64,000 bases of DNA from Sordariomycetes sp. S80-01Y (taxonomy: Eukaryota > Ascomycota > Sordariomycetes): assembly GCA_037042185.1 (NCBI GenBank), contig JAXQJY010000031.1, positions 1,612,001 through 1,676,000 on the forward strand, written 5' to 3'. The translations under genes and the position numbers were made by a program. The notes beneath the pieces were generated by a model, which was given only the letters and a program-made list of their open reading frames with translations, searched no databases and was not told the DNA's origin. This document shows, piece by piece, positions 21,765-33,392 of this stretch (position 1 is its first letter; every line of letters begins with the position of its first letter).

Positions 21765-22904
21765 TTAGCCCATTCGCTCCGCCTCCTCCAGCAGCTTCTC
21801 AACGGTGAATCTCTGGTCCCCGGCCGAGAACCAGCTCAACAGCTTCTTCCTCTCCTCAGCCCTCTGCTTCCTCTCTCCGGTCAACTCCAACTCGCCGCCC
21901 TCCCAGCCACCGTAGAACCGCTGCAGGCACATGACAAGCCACTTCGCCTGTTCAGGCTGAACGCCTCGCTCATCCATGAGCTGGCCCTGCATCAGCACCA
22001 GGCCCCTGTCATCCAGCAAATCGAGGTGATGCGTGATGGTGGTGTGCGGCTGTGCGAACTCGCCGCGAAGCTTGTATTCCGAGAGCTGCGTGAACAGGAC
22101 GGTGCTGGTTCGGGAGGGGGCGTCGAAGGTCCATTGGACGAAGTGGATTTCCGCACCTTGGCTCTCGTGGGGAACGGGGAGGACGAACTGCGGTGCTGAG
22201 CGCGCTGCCTCTTCCATAGCCTTATAGGCTTTGCCCGGGACCACGGCGCTGAGCTTCGACGGGGAGTTTGCGTGTCGCAGGCGCCAGATGACTGACAGCT
22301 CCTTCTCCGGCAGGTCCCTCGTCTTCTCGAGGTCAATGTAGTCATCCAGTCCCTTCACGGCAGGCTTCTCGGCGCTCGACGACATCTTGCGTGCGGCTTT
22401 GCTGGCAGGGCTGCCAGGAGTCGACACCGGTCCATCCTTGTTTGGTTGAGACACCGGGGTGTCAGGAGCTTGCGGAATCTTGGGATCACCTTTGCTCGGG
22501 GGATCGACGTTCGGCTGCGTGACGGGTGTATCTGGCGCCTGGGGAATCCTCCCAGGCGTAGTCCCCTCGCCTTCGCCCTCGCTGGGTAAAGGCCCCCTGT
22601 TCGGCTGGATCACGCCCGTGTCTGGCGCCTGAGGAATCGGAAACTCCTGCGCATCTCTCTTGTGCGCCTCGGCAATCTTGTCGCTGTACGCCGCCTTCAG
22701 GGACTCGATTGACTCAAAGCCTTCGCTCTTGGCCTTCTGGTCGAGCTTGGCGCGGTACTTTTCGAGGATCTGTTGCGAGGGCCGGGTGGTGGCTAGGAAA
22801 CGGACATCGTGGACTTGAGCCCAGCGGCGTTGGGTGAGGATGCGCGGGCCGCGCAGGGTGGGCTGGGTTAGGTGTCGGAGCAGGGGTGTTCGTATCGAAG
22901 CCAT
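21765..22904 (-). CDS. ATP11: ATP11, F1-ATPase assembly chaperone
   Basis: This single-exon gene encodes 379 residues. Atp11 binds free F1 beta subunits in the mitochondrial matrix and keeps them soluble until assembly. The N-terminus (MASIRTPLLRHLTQPTLRGP, Arg-rich without acidic residues) looks like a matrix-targeting sequence. The conserved C-terminal half runs from about LDDYIDLEKTRDLPEKELSV through FVLPVPHESQGAEIHFVQWT, HTTITHHLDLLDDRGLVLMQ and VQPEQAKWLVMCLQRFYGG. Between presequence and domain is an unusual Pro-rich linker with three copies of IPQAPDT-V-QPN (residues 90-155). The gene converges on the CoA ligase with only 131 bp between stops. Confidence 0.93.
   Translation of the reverse strand: MASIRTPLLRHLTQPTLRGPRILTQRRWAQVHDVRFLATTRPSQQILEKYRAKLDQKAKSEGFESIESLKAAYSDKIAEAHKRDAQEFPIPQAPDTGVIQPNRGPLPSEGEGEGTTPGRIPQAPDTPVTQPNVDPPSKGDPKIPQAPDTPVSQPNKDGPVSTPGSPASKAARKMSSSAEKPAVKGLDDYIDLEKTRDLPEKELSVIWRLRHANSPSKLSAVVPGKAYKAMEEAARSAPQFVLPVPHESQGAEIHFVQWTFDAPSRTSTVLFTQLSEYKLRGEFAQPHTTITHHLDLLDDRGLVLMQGQLMDERGVQPEQAKWLVMCLQRFYGGWEGGELELTGERKQRAEERKKLLSWFSAGDQRFTVEKLLEEAERMG
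22440..22637 (-). repeat. Coding tandem repeat in ATP11 linker
   Basis: Three imperfect copies of a 13-residue unit, IPQAPDT(G/P)V(I/T/S)QPN, start at residues 90, 120 and 143 of ATP11, separated by Pro/Gly/Glu/Ser spacers of 17 and 10 residues. It is visible at DNA level as three similar CTTGCGGAAT/CCTGGGGAAT-type blocks. Confidence 0.8.
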
Positions 22905-23752
22905 CGTGAGGGTTGGTGCTGGTGGTGGCCGTGCAAGGAGGTCCGAAGTCGAAACTTTGAAGCTCGGCTGTCTGCAGATCTGGATTATCGCCTGTCGTCA
23001 TTGACGGTCCGGGTTCCCAGGAGTGGGTCTCGATCGTTGACTACCCTGCAGCATGGATGAGTCCGTGTTTGGGGGACATAAGAGACTACCTCCAGAATGA
23101 TGTCTATAGATGCAGTCACATAGGTTGTTTGGAACCTTTAGTGATTGAGTACGTTGAACTTCAAATCTAGGATCGATGTCCCTGGAGGTCTAGGTGCCAG
23201 CGATGAATACAGTCTACTTCTTGAATCAAATACTCAGTCGTCGCACCACACCGTGAGTTATTTCTTCCAACAAGCCCAGACACATCTGAAAGACTAGGCT
23301 CAAAGACCATTATTCAAGTAACACAGGACAGAACACCTATGAGGCCATGATAGTGGGAGACAACGCCGGGTGCAAAAAGTGTAGGTGCGATCTCGGAGTA
23401 GAGGGGCAACATTCTCGACCCCTCCATGCCCCTCTAGAGAAATTGATTTCTTCCTGCTCTGGTTGGACGTATTTTCGACATCAATCTGGCTCCCGTAAAA
23501 GAAACGGCTGTGTAAGCATTTTGTCGTCCAATCAAAATCGTCAGAAAGCGCGACTCAGTGCGGCTAGTGACCTCACATGCGGGCGGCGCGCATATCTATT
23601 CTCAACTTTGACATCGACACCAAATTCTCTCTCACGTGCTTTGGCCGCATTGAATACGCTTAGTGCTTTCAACCTGTACCTTCTTGCTGATTCATATTTT
23701 GTTTTGTCTTTGAGAAGCCTACGCAGGGACTTCGGGGTTTCTTGGAGTCGAC
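22905..23752. other. Divergent promoter ATP11 / MMS19
   Basis: Upstream region shared by ATP11 (minus) and MMS19 (plus). No open frame here is convincing; the longest is on the plus strand from 23347 and overlaps the MMS19 start in another frame. Confidence 0.5.
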
Positions 23753-26700
23753 ATGGCCGACTTTCGGCAGCTGGCGTTGGAGTTTGTGCTTGCCGATGAG
23801 GAAGCCAAGCAGACATCCCTCGCCAAACAAGCGGCAACAGGTAGGGTCTTTAGGCCCCTTGGTGAGCCCCATATTGACTGTGTGACCAGAGATCGAGAAT
23901 GCGCCGGCAAACTCCAACCCCCCAGCTGTGGCGCGCTGGGTAGAGGCTGTGCAACCGTGGATGCCAGGGAGCGGCGGCGACGATGCTATGAGCGACGAGA
24001 CACCCGACTGGACTGGACGAGCAAAAGCTTTGGAATTTCTATCAGAGACTTTAAAATTCGTCGGACCAGATGTCTTGAAGCCAAGTCAAGGTAGGATTCT
24101 CATGAAGTAATGGGTAAGACGAACACATCTAACATGACGCAGTCAAATTGCTCATAGGCTTCTTCTCCGCCATGTTCGACGTTGACCACAAAGCCGGTGT
24201 GCTCCCCTCGGCCACGGCTCTGTCCCGCATAGCAACCTTCAAATCATTCCAACCAACCTCTGCCAACGATATAATTGCGAAGGTCTGCGCCTTGAAGGAC
24301 GATTTCCCTCGACAAGTCGCCAAGACCCGCCTCGCAGTGTTCGAGCTGCTGAGAGCTCTTATCACCAACCCCACGGCTGCTAGCGATTTGCAGTATAAGC
24401 ACGGTGCCTCGGCAGGATTCATGGCCGATCTTCTCCAGCTATGCAAGAATGAGCGCGATCCGAACTGTTTGATGGTGTGGTTCGACATCCTCTCATTCTT
24501 CCTGAAAGAGTATGACTGCAGCAAGGAAATGATGGAGGAGGTGTATAACACATTCAAAGCGTACTTTCCCATTACGTTGCCACGGGCATCAACCAGTGGT
24601 CTCACACCAGAAGAATTGAAGTTGCAGCTGCGCAAGTGTTTCATTGCAAACTCAGCGCTGGCCGAGTGGACGTTCCCATTCTTGATAGGCAAGTTGGACC
24701 AAGGCGAAGGTGTGACGGTAAACGTCAAGGTCGACATCTTGAAGACGATAAAGGCTTGTTTGGAAGAATACGGGAACCCAGAACAGTCTATCGTCCCCTA
24801 TGTCGACTCGATATGGAGCAGCCTCAAGTATGAAGTGCGCAACGGCGAGATTGAGGATACGATATGGGCGACTCTCGAGGTCCTCAAGACAATTGCTCGC
24901 ACATTGAAAGGCGCCGCTCTCCGGGACTACTGCCTTACAGTCACGAGAGATTGTGTCAACGACCTCTCCAACGTCATCTATGCCGGCTCAGCTGGGCGCT
25001 TGCTGGTTGGTGTGCTTAGTGCGAGCGCATCCGCCTTTGTCTTGATGGTCTCCCCGGCCATCACGCACATCAAGGATAATCTCCGTCACCCAAAAGCGCC
25101 GAATCATAGCCAAGATCTTCATAAGCTCTTGCACATCATCGTTGAGTCAAGGATACTATTGGCTGGGGCGGACATGTCATCGCAGGAGCGAGACGACTTT
25201 GCTGCGACAGACCAGATCTTCCGAGATCTGTGGGAGAGCGTCTATAAGAAGGTTGTCGCGCCAGCTTGGGAATACACCGCGCAAGACGACCTCAAGTTGG
25301 CAACCCAGGCCGTCCAAGGTGCTGGTGCGCTTGTCTGCTTGCTAGCTACCTTGCCTGGAGCCCAGGACATAAGCGAAATGCAGGGCCTCAACGAAACGCT
25401 CGGGGATCAATGTCTCGAAATCATCAATTCGCTATTTGAACCTGCTGCTGCTTCAGCACGTGCCGGAGGACGGTCCCTATCACCTGCTTCCGACGAATTC
25501 GTCAACGAGAGTACCAAAGCCCTCCAGCGTGCTGTCACATCCTTCCCTCTCGGGTTTCCTCAGATTTCGAAATCAGCATTCAGTATCATTGATACAGTCT
25601 TGAAGACACCACAAAACTACGAAACCCCAGCAGCAACAATCCAAAGCCTGGGCTCAACGGTCGCTTACGTAGGATGCTCGGAACTGCCCAAGACCTCTTC
25701 AGTCGGCCTGGATAACTTCATGCTCACGCTGAGGTCCTTATACTTCGTGCTCATCGAAGCCATTCATGAGAAGAAAGACTTCGGCATCTGGTGTGCGTTG
25801 ATGGGTGCTTTGCAAACCACTACTCGCTTCTTCAGCGATGCCTGCAACACAGACGATTGGGACACGACAGCAGAGCATTTTCAAGAAGATCAGTTCGCTC
25901 ATCTGCTTGTGAGGTATGAGGTTCTCGAGCCCCATGTCAAAGCCATGGTCTTCGAGCCAGAAGGGTTACGGTTCCGGAGCCGCACTGAGCTAGAGGTTCC
26001 CCAAGTCCGGAGCCACGCCTTGCTCATCAGCTTATACACAGCACGTCAACTGTACCAAAAGGTTGTCAAATCAGCAGAGGGGCAGTTCAGGATTAGCTAC
26101 GAATTTTCCGAAGGACAGTCCTCAGACGATCTGGCGCCGTACCTGCATCTCTTGGGTAGCTTCGCTGGATTCGCCCTTCACGAGATGACCGAAGACCAAC
26201 AGTCCGGCCTGGGCGCACATGTCTTCGCGGAAACGCTGTTCTGCGAGAGCGTCGATGTCAACGAATCAAGCCTGGCGTCCGTGGCCACAAGCGATGTCAA
26301 CATCCTATCTTTGAAGATTGTTGAGGCTCTGCGGCCGATGGAGATCGAGAAACTGGTATGTACAACTTGTTCATGACGAGGTAATGCACGTTGCTAACTA
26401 TTCAGTTCACGAACAAATCTGCCCAGCAGCTCCTGTTAGCCAGCGTCACTGAGACCTCCCTGAGCACATCAGCAAGCAAGGAGATCGTCAAGAACATCAT
26501 CCTCACGGTCCTATCCAACAAGCATAAGATCGAACAAATCGAACCTATCATGTCACCCCTCAACACCACCGCCACATCCCTGCTCAAGAACCCCTCCTCG
26601 AGTCCTGAGACCGCAAGTTCCATTTTCGCCATCGCAGCAGGACTCCTGCGTCGCTTCACCCTCAAACCCTCCCAGGGCGAAGGCCTCCTTACCTTCCTTA

Positions 26701-27395
26701 GCGAATGCCCTAGCTCCCCAGCCCATGGACGGCATTACGCCTCTCTCATCGAGACCATTGTTGCGCCGCAAAAGTTTCTAAGCAAAGAAAATTTTGCCAT
26801 TATCAGCCCTCTGTGGCTGCAAAAGGTCTTCATCAAGATTGCGAAACCTATGATCCCTAAAGCTTTGGGCAAGAACGCTGAAGTCGAGGATCGCTTGCTG
26901 AGGACGAACTTTGCCATGGCAGCGTTGAGCTTGGTGAAACACATGCCCTTTGCTACTTATGAAGACGATGCGGAGGACATTCTGAGGATAGCCATTACAT
27001 ACGCTCAGACGGTCGGCGTAAGCTCCAATGTCGTTGCAGCGTTGGATGTGCTCTGCAACGTTCTCATCGAAGCGCCGGAGAAGGGCGAGCCACATCTGAA
27101 CAGCATCATCACCATCTGCAGCAACGTCATTGCCAACAGACAGCAGCAGCGACCAGAGTGGTTACCGGAAGACTATGTTACAACCAGCGTTGCTGAGGAA
27201 GCAACTGGTCGAGCAAAGAGGGAGAAGTTGGCGCTCGAAATTATGGGTGGTCTGCCGCGGATGTTTGAGAATAGACATCTCGTGCCGCTTGCGCCGAGGG
27301 TAGAGAGAGAGTTGGCGTTGGCTTGTGGAAACGGGGTCAGAGATTTGAGAAGAGCAGCCAGAATGGCAAGGGCTGCGTGGAAGGAATTGAGATGA
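23753..27395 (+). CDS. MMS19: MMS19/Met18, cytosolic Fe-S targeting HEAT-repeat protein
   Basis: Four exons (23753-23840, 23890-24090, 24143-26355, 26406-27395) give 1163 residues, within the range of fungal MMS19. MMS19 is the adaptor of the CIA targeting complex that hands Fe-S clusters to DNA polymerases, primase and XPD-type helicases, in cytosol and nucleus. Evidence is the N-terminal MMS19 block around LEFLSETLKFVGPDVLKPSQ and LLIGFFSAMFDVDHKAGVLP, the match PSATALSRI, alpha-helical HEAT-type repeats throughout, and the C-terminal block from NKHKIEQIEPI to the end (RMARAAWKELR). The long open frame starting in exon 3 misses the N-terminal 96 residues: the true start MADFRQLALEFVLADEEAKQ lies two introns upstream. 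Confidence 0.92.
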
Positions 27396-27556
27396 AGAGG
27401 CAAAAAAGAAGGGGACCGAGATGTTGGGTTAGACGCAATGCACGTGTATGGCTAATGGGCCTTGTGAAGGAGATCATGCTCGGCAGATATAATGCATCAA
27501 AGAAGCAATATTTCCCGGCGCCTACCAGACGCCAGTCTATGACAATTCCGCCCTAT

Positions 27557-28287
27557 TTATGCCTTTCTCCTCTTACCACCGCTCTTAACATCACTGCCCG
27601 TCGTCTCCCCCTTCCCTTCCGACGCAAGCACTGCATCCAACAGCTCCGGATTCTCGTCAAACATCTTCTGGCTCGCGCTCGTCACCCTCTTCGGGTCAGC
27701 CTTTCCGATCGCAGGCACATTCGAGGCCAGGAACTCCTGGAAGGGCGCGGGCACGAAGAAGCCGGCCTCGTTAAACCATTGCGTGAAGGGACGGGAAAGT
27801 TCGAAGGATGAAGTGACGGGGCCGGTAGGGGAGGCTTTCGTGGTTATGCGCAGGTTGTACATAGGGCTGGTTTTCTTGCCTGACGTGCTGATGAAGATCT
27901 GCTTCGCTCGTTAGCAATGCTTCCACGATGCTGATCCAGGTCTAGGTTTTGGGAAGAGCGGCTGACCTGTTCTCCGCTAGGCGCCACCCCCTGGTAGACA
28001 CACCCTTCCTCCACCCACTTCGTCCACCACCAAAGCACGCCTTGCAGGGCAACGTAGACGGCGACCGCGGCGGCGCTGTAGTACTTTGTGCTCTCGAAGC
28101 CGAACTTGTAGTCCCAAGCGAAGCACGCCGCCGACACGAAGAAGGATCCATAACCGAGGGCGAGGCGTACGTCACCGAGGGTGTGGGTTTGGGTGAAGGA
28201 GAGGGAGTTAAGGTAGTTGGCGATGGCGTCGTCGGAGGCGTTTTTGAGATCCGTCTGGGAGGCGAGGGACACTTTGGTTGCTGCCAT
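27557..28287 (-). CDS. SPC2: SPC2 (SPC25), signal peptidase complex subunit 2
   Basis: Two exons (28287-27967, 27898-27557) encode 220 residues. The subunit belongs to the ER signal peptidase complex and helps it contact the Sec61 translocon. Two membrane helices form a hairpin: LALGYGSFFVSAACFAWDYK (about 43-62) and YYSAAAVAVYVALQGVLWWW (about 70-89). The C-terminal cytosolic domain has YNLRITTKASPTGPV, FELSRPFTQWFNEAGFFVP and a Lys/Arg end. It converges with MMS19 (161 bp between stops) and is divergent from EMC3. Confidence 0.92.
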
Positions 28288-28643
28288 GTTGCCGGTATCG
28301 AGGCAGAAAGACCTTCGATGGGAATTTCCGAGGAATTGGGAGGGTTGGAGAGCTTGGGGTGGAATTAGGGGGGCTAAGGGAGGATAAGGGAATGAAGTTG
28401 TCGCGGGGCGCGAGGTACGGGCAAGCTGTCATCTAGCTCGGCGTTGCAGTGCTGCCAGTGGTGTTAGTGGCCTGAAGGTGGCCGTGTTCAACGGCTCGGC
28501 GGAAGTAAGCTCCGCGGGCGCAAGCTGCAGCTCCTCCAACTCCCACTTCGAGCTGGCCTAGTATCATCGCCCCCGACTTCAAATCATCTCACAACGGTGT
28601 CCTCGCCCCAGTTTGCAGTTAATTGCCAGCGCACTCACTCAAG
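28288..28643. promoter_or_regulatory. Shared divergent promoter SPC2 / EMC3
   Basis: 356 bp separate the two start codons, so both core promoters must lie here. I see no TATA box; the region is GC-rich with no open frame of note. Confidence 0.6.
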
Positions 28644-29536
28644 ATGGCGGATATTCCGGTACAGACCCTTCACAGGGACCCCCAGCTTTTGTAAGTCCAA
28701 ATGCCCGGCATAGCTGCGGAGAAAGAGCCTCGCTAACCACCTCCCTCAATAGCTACTGGATCCTCATCCCCATTACCATTGTCATGGTACTGACTGGCGT
28801 CCTCCGTCACTATGCGTCCGTCTTGCTGGCCACCGTCCCGAAGAAAATCGACGCCCCGACCATGCGCGAGCAGCGCTCCCTCCAGAAGGGCGTCGCCCTC
28901 CGCTCCAACCACCACGTCCTGTCCACATCCTCCTTCAATGCGCGTCGCGAGTACGTGACCTCTGGCTACGAGACCGGCGCCTTTCTCAAGGACCCTGACG
29001 CGAAGGGCAAGCCTCCGGCGAACCCGATGACCGACCCGGGCGCCATGGACGGCATGATGGGCATGATGAAGAACAACATGGCCATGATCATCCCCAACAC
29101 CTTGATCATGAGCTGGATCAATGCCTTCTTCAGCGGCTATGTCATCATGAAGCTGCCGTTCCCCTTGACAATCAAGTTCAAAAGCATGTTGCAGGCTGGT
29201 GTGCAAACCAAGGATATGGACCCTCGGTGGATGAGCAGTATCTCATGGTACTTTTTGTGTATCTTCGGATTGCAATTTGTTTATGTCTTCTTGCTGGGGA
29301 GCGACAACGGTATGTGGTCTGCTCAAAATTATCGAGCAGTGTGCTAACGAGGAACAGCCGCCAGCCAGTTGAACCAGCAGATGCAGCAGCAGCAGATGCC
29401 CAACCCAATGATGGGTGGCCCTGGTCAGGATCCCGACAAGCAGTTCAAGGCCGAAGCTGAGAACCTGGCTGTCGTTGACCACTACTCCGTCCTAGACGAC
29501 GTGGAGGACCGCTTCCTGAGCAGCATCAAGGCATGA
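28644..29536 (+). CDS. EMC3: EMC3, ER membrane protein complex insertase subunit
   Basis: Three exons (28644-28690, 28753-29309, 29358-29536) give 260 residues. EMC3 is the Oxa1/YidC-related core of the ER membrane complex, which inserts tail-anchored and polytopic proteins. The short first exon gives MADIPVQTLHRDPQL, then helix 1 YWILIPITIVMVLTGVLRHY, the conserved cytosolic hairpin with MREQRSLQKGVALRSN, the Met-rich segment PGAMDGMMGMMKNNMAMIIP, helix 2 LIMSWINAFFSGYVIMKLPF and helix 3 SWYFLCIFGLQFVYVFLLG. The Met-rich flexible stretch typical of EMC3 substrate handling is well kept. The C-terminal tail has a QMQQQQMPNPMM run. Confidence 0.95.
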
Positions 29537-29620
29537 AAGAGAGATGCGCCTGTACATAGATCTTGGCTTGTACATATGTAGTGGCGCATCAGATAGGTTG
29601 AATTTGACAAAGTTAACACG

Positions 29621-30377
29621 CTATCCGTCCCACCAAATGCAACATCCTAGCCCTTCCGCTGCCATTGTCCCCTTTATCTTGTAAGGGGTTTTGGAAACGG
29701 CATCCTCAGCTTGCGTTGGCCCTGCGGGTGTCTGGTCATGCCACTCCTCCTCCAAGACTTGAAAGCGCACCATCTCGTAAATATCGTAGAAGAGGCGGTT
29801 GTCGTCGATATTCCAGATCCACAGTTGCTCGCTGTGGCTGCTATTAGGCTGTCAGCTTTCGAACCTTGCTCACGACGGGTAGCTTTGCTGCGGAGAGGAC
29901 AGCTAGACGTACTATTCAGCGCCTTCTGGTAGCTGGTCGAACGGAATGAAGATGTCATCGAAAAACTCAGTCCGCAAATTGATCCCGTGGGGTGTGGCGC
30001 TTCGTATCCTCCCCAGCATGACTTCGCCCTTGAAAGGACGGAAGACTACCACCCGAAACTCAACTGCGAGAAGTCAGACCGCACTATCATCTCGCTGATA
30101 GACTTTTCCTCTTACCATTGACGTTGACCAGTCCCGTGCCATGGCCGATCAACCCTTCTGACGTCCATAGTATGTCGTACAGGCAGATACAGAGACCTAT
30201 CCGTTGGATGACCTTATTGGAGTACTTTTCGTTGATGTTGTCCTCGATGGCCTCCAAAGACTCCTTTTCAAAGTCTTTGGGCTTGATCTCTACGAGGTCG
30301 GCGATTTTTGTCTACAGGATGTAAGTTGCTGAGATAGATAGAGGGCTATGAGTGAGGAGACTGACGAGGATGAACAT
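29621..30377 (-). CDS. RPC25: RPC25 (RPC8), RNA polymerase III subunit
   Basis: Four exons fit in phase: 30377-30366 (12 nt, MFIL), 30311-30116, 30063-29913 and 29840-29621, giving 192 residues (yeast Rpc25 has 212). RPC25 is the Rpb7-like half of the Pol III stalk and is needed for initiation. The start MFILTKIADLVEIKPKDFEK is the family N-terminus; further matches are INEKYSNKVIQRIGLCICLY, HGTGLVNVNVEFRVVVFRPF, KGEVMLGRIRSATPHGINLR, TEFFDDIFIPFDQLPEGAEY and WIWNIDDNRLFYDIYEMVRF, ending GLGCCIWWDG. The long open frame at this site on the same strand is out of frame with the protein. The 3' end lies 84 bp from that of EMC3 (convergent). Confidence 0.92.
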
Positions 30378-30969
30378 GGCCTGAGTTACGGTGCGCCTGT
30401 CGCAGGCAGAAAAGGATAATAGTCTACAGCATGCGAAGACAGATAAGACTGTAGATAGTTGTGAACAATGGACAGCAAAGCAGGTAAGCTTATGATCGTG
30501 AGGGATGATGCGAGAAGTATTTGTCTAACTTTACCCAACTTCGCTTCAGTCACGGCGGGTAGGTGGCAGAAAATGAGAGCAACAGCGGCGCTAGTCCCCG
30601 TACGGCTTAGCGTCACATTGCACTAGTCACCGCCTGCCCCCCCGAACCACGTCCCTGCACATTTCCACACGCGACGAGCCTCATCCCCAACTTCTCCTGC
30701 ATCCGCCTTCGCCTTCTCTTCTCATCTTTGTCGCCTGACTGCAAGTCGTTGTCATCTCCTACTGTGTGCTTTTTGTTTGAATTTATCCAGTTGTACGAAC
30801 CCAGTCAGATGACTCGCCGGCGTCTTGTCCCAGATAACAACTGATCTCGTCGGCTACGCGCAGATTACTCACGATCCTGCACCGACCCGACACATTGCTT
30901 TCCTATCCTCCTTTGCTGCCTGCATTACACTCGCACTTGCGCGGATAGTTTTTTTTCCCATAGCCCGTC
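30378..30969. other. Divergent promoter RPC25 / NUFIP1-like gene
   Basis: Upstream region of RPC25 (minus) and the NUFIP1/CCCH gene (plus). The stretch 30700-30830 is C/T-rich. No gene is supported. Confidence 0.5.
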
Positions 30970-32826
30970 ATGTCAGGCTATGGATACGCACCTCCTCCCC
31001 CACCGCCGTCAGCGGGCAGTCAAGGCTACACCCATCAACCTCCTCCTACATACGCGTCGCAGCAACAAGGGGGACGTGGTGGAGGACCGAGTGGTCGTGG
31101 CCGAGGTGGTCACTACTCCAACGGACATCACAACGCATACACTTACGCTGGCCAGCCGCCGCCTCAAGCTGCCCCTTACGGAGGGCAGCAACCGCCGCCT
31201 GCGAACTACCAGCCTGGTCAGCCTCAGTGGCGTCCTGACCACGCGCAGCAGGCCCCTCATGCTCCGGCTCCGTTGTCAGCCTCAAATTACCACCCGAACT
31301 ATGCCCATCAAACATACCAGGCTCCTCAGCCTCAGTATCCTGGTCCGCAGCAGCCTGCGTACGGGGCCCCGCAACAACCGTACCCCCAGCCATATCAGAG
31401 TCAACCCCCGCCGCAACAATGGGGGAGTCCAGGGCAGTACGGTAGTGGTAGGTCTCAGCGGGGAGGGTACAATGATCGTGGCGGCCCTGACCCTAGGCAA
31501 CCACCACCAATGAGCTACGGACAGCCTTATCCTCCTAACCCTCAGGCTCCTTATCCTCCTCCGCAGTTTCAGTACAACCCCCCGCCGCCACCGCCGCAAT
31601 CGTCAGGGTTTCAAGGAAACACCTACGGTGCGGGTGGCGGGCGACGAAATGATCGTGGTGGAAAGTTCAATAACAGAGGGAGGAACCAGAACAGCCAGAG
31701 AGGCGGTCAAAGGAACAGTCACAATAACAACGATCGCAACGGAGGCGCACAGGTCAAGGGCAATTACCAAGACAAGAACGCTGATCACTCGAATGCCGGC
31801 AAAAAGAAGAAGCGCAAGACCAACACCCTGGGCCTCACTCCAGGCATGGAGTCTGATTCGGAGGATGACGAGAACGAGGAGAAGTCTCTACCCAAGCTGT
31901 TGGGCGACGATCTCTGCGAGTAAGTACCCAGCATAACTATCTGAACGCAGCTCACATCGAGCAGGGTGACGGATATCGCCAAGTTCATCCGGGAGCGAAA
32001 GCAGAATTATCCCACAAAGGCCCGCATCGAAGCCAAAAAGGCCGAAGCTACCGCCGCTCACGAGCAGAGCCAGGAAGACGCTCTTGAGCAGAAGCGAGAC
32101 AAGTTACGCCGCCAGCTGGCCCTAGTCGAATCGTCCATCAAACGCAAGCGTGAGCTCGGCGACGAGGGCGATGAGATGCGGGATCTGTCGCTGAACGACT
32201 CTGAAGAGGATGACAAGCCCGACGAGCAATCATCTGCGAAGCCCACTACTACTTCTAGTACTACCGCCACTCCTGCGGCCCCTCCCCCCGCCCGGAAGGC
32301 AGATATTAAGAGGCACTGCAAGTATTACTCTACTGGTGGCTCATGTGGGAAAAAGAGCAAGTGCCGCTTTGTCCACGATCCCGCCACACGCGAGGCAGCC
32401 ATCAAAGAGCGAGAGCAGAACAACGGGAATCTTACGATCTCCCAGCGGCTCATCCTCAATGACAAGGAGCAGGAAGATCTCGCTATCCTGGAATCAATTC
32501 AGTACCTCCGCGATCGTGGTTTAATGAAGAAAGAAACCCCGCCTAAGCAGGAGACAAAGTCCGAAAAGAGTGACGGCAGCAAGGTCTCGGCGCCAGTGGC
32601 GCCACCGGTCAAGACGAGTACGCTACCTGCTGCTCCCGCGTCTCTACCACCGCCGCCCCCTAAGAGGGAGGTTGGGCCGAGGAGAGACCAGGGCCAGAAG
32701 CAGCAAAAGCCCGTTCCTGCGAGTTTGCCCACGCCTATCAGTGCTGGCGCGCAACCGCCTTCGACTTCGTGGTTGGCAGAGGAGTACAAGCCTAGCGGCA
32801 ATCAGGGGCAAAACAATCTTCCTTAG
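30970..32826 (+). CDS. NUFIP1-domain, CCCH zinc-finger protein (Rsa1-like)
   Basis: Two exons (30970-31919, 31965-32826) encode 603 residues. Residues 1-280 are low-complexity and rich in Pro, Gln, Gly, Tyr and Asn, with RGG-like patches (GGRGGGPSGRGRGG, FNNRGRNQNSQRGG). A nuclear-localisation-like GKKKKRKTN follows. The conserved NUFIP1 core DIAKFIRERKQNYPTKARIE lies across the intron at about 320-339. A CCCH finger of the form Cx8Cx5Cx3H is at C435, C444, C450, H454. NUFIP1/Rsa1 proteins help assemble box C/D snoRNPs with the R2TP chaperone complex in the nucleus. The core motif makes that role likely; the finger and RGG patches suggest direct RNA contact. Confidence 0.88.
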
Positions 32827-33392
32827 TGGGCGGTTGGTTCGTGTCGAGTTTTGTTAAGATTTTGAAGCTGCTCGGAGTGGAGTGAAGTTTGTCGGGTTTC
32901 AACGTCCAGGGAGTACACCTGGACAAGTATGTTTTCGAGGGTGAATCTGAGAGGTAATAGGCGCTGTGGGGTGTTACGTGGGATACATTACGTGTACAGC
33001 ATACTCGCATATCATGTTTGAATGACCATAGCATGAGCTGTATAAATAGGTCCTGAGATTCGCCAGTGCGCCTTAGCCTATACGGTAATCGAAGATCGCA
33101 GAATGTGATACATCACAGGACGCTCATCATGAGAGGTAGTTGCACGTGGTTTGTGAAAGTATCTTGAATGTTCGCTGAAGACCATCTCAAATCCTACCCC
33201 CCCTTCTTAACGAAATGCATGACTCCTTCGCTGATGTAGATGAGAGCAAAAAAGGCATCTAAAGCAACGCACGCAATGCAAAGAACAAAGAAAGCCGAAA
33301 GATACTCTGGCGCCCCCTGACCCAACCACGAAACGTGTTCACTGTCAGAAAGAAGAAAAAAAAAACCCCTCTCAAACCACGACCGGCCAGTA
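32827..33392. other. Convergent 3' region
   Basis: 3' UTRs of the NUFIP1-like gene and SPT2. There is an A-rich run at 33350-33366. No gene seen. Confidence 0.5.
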
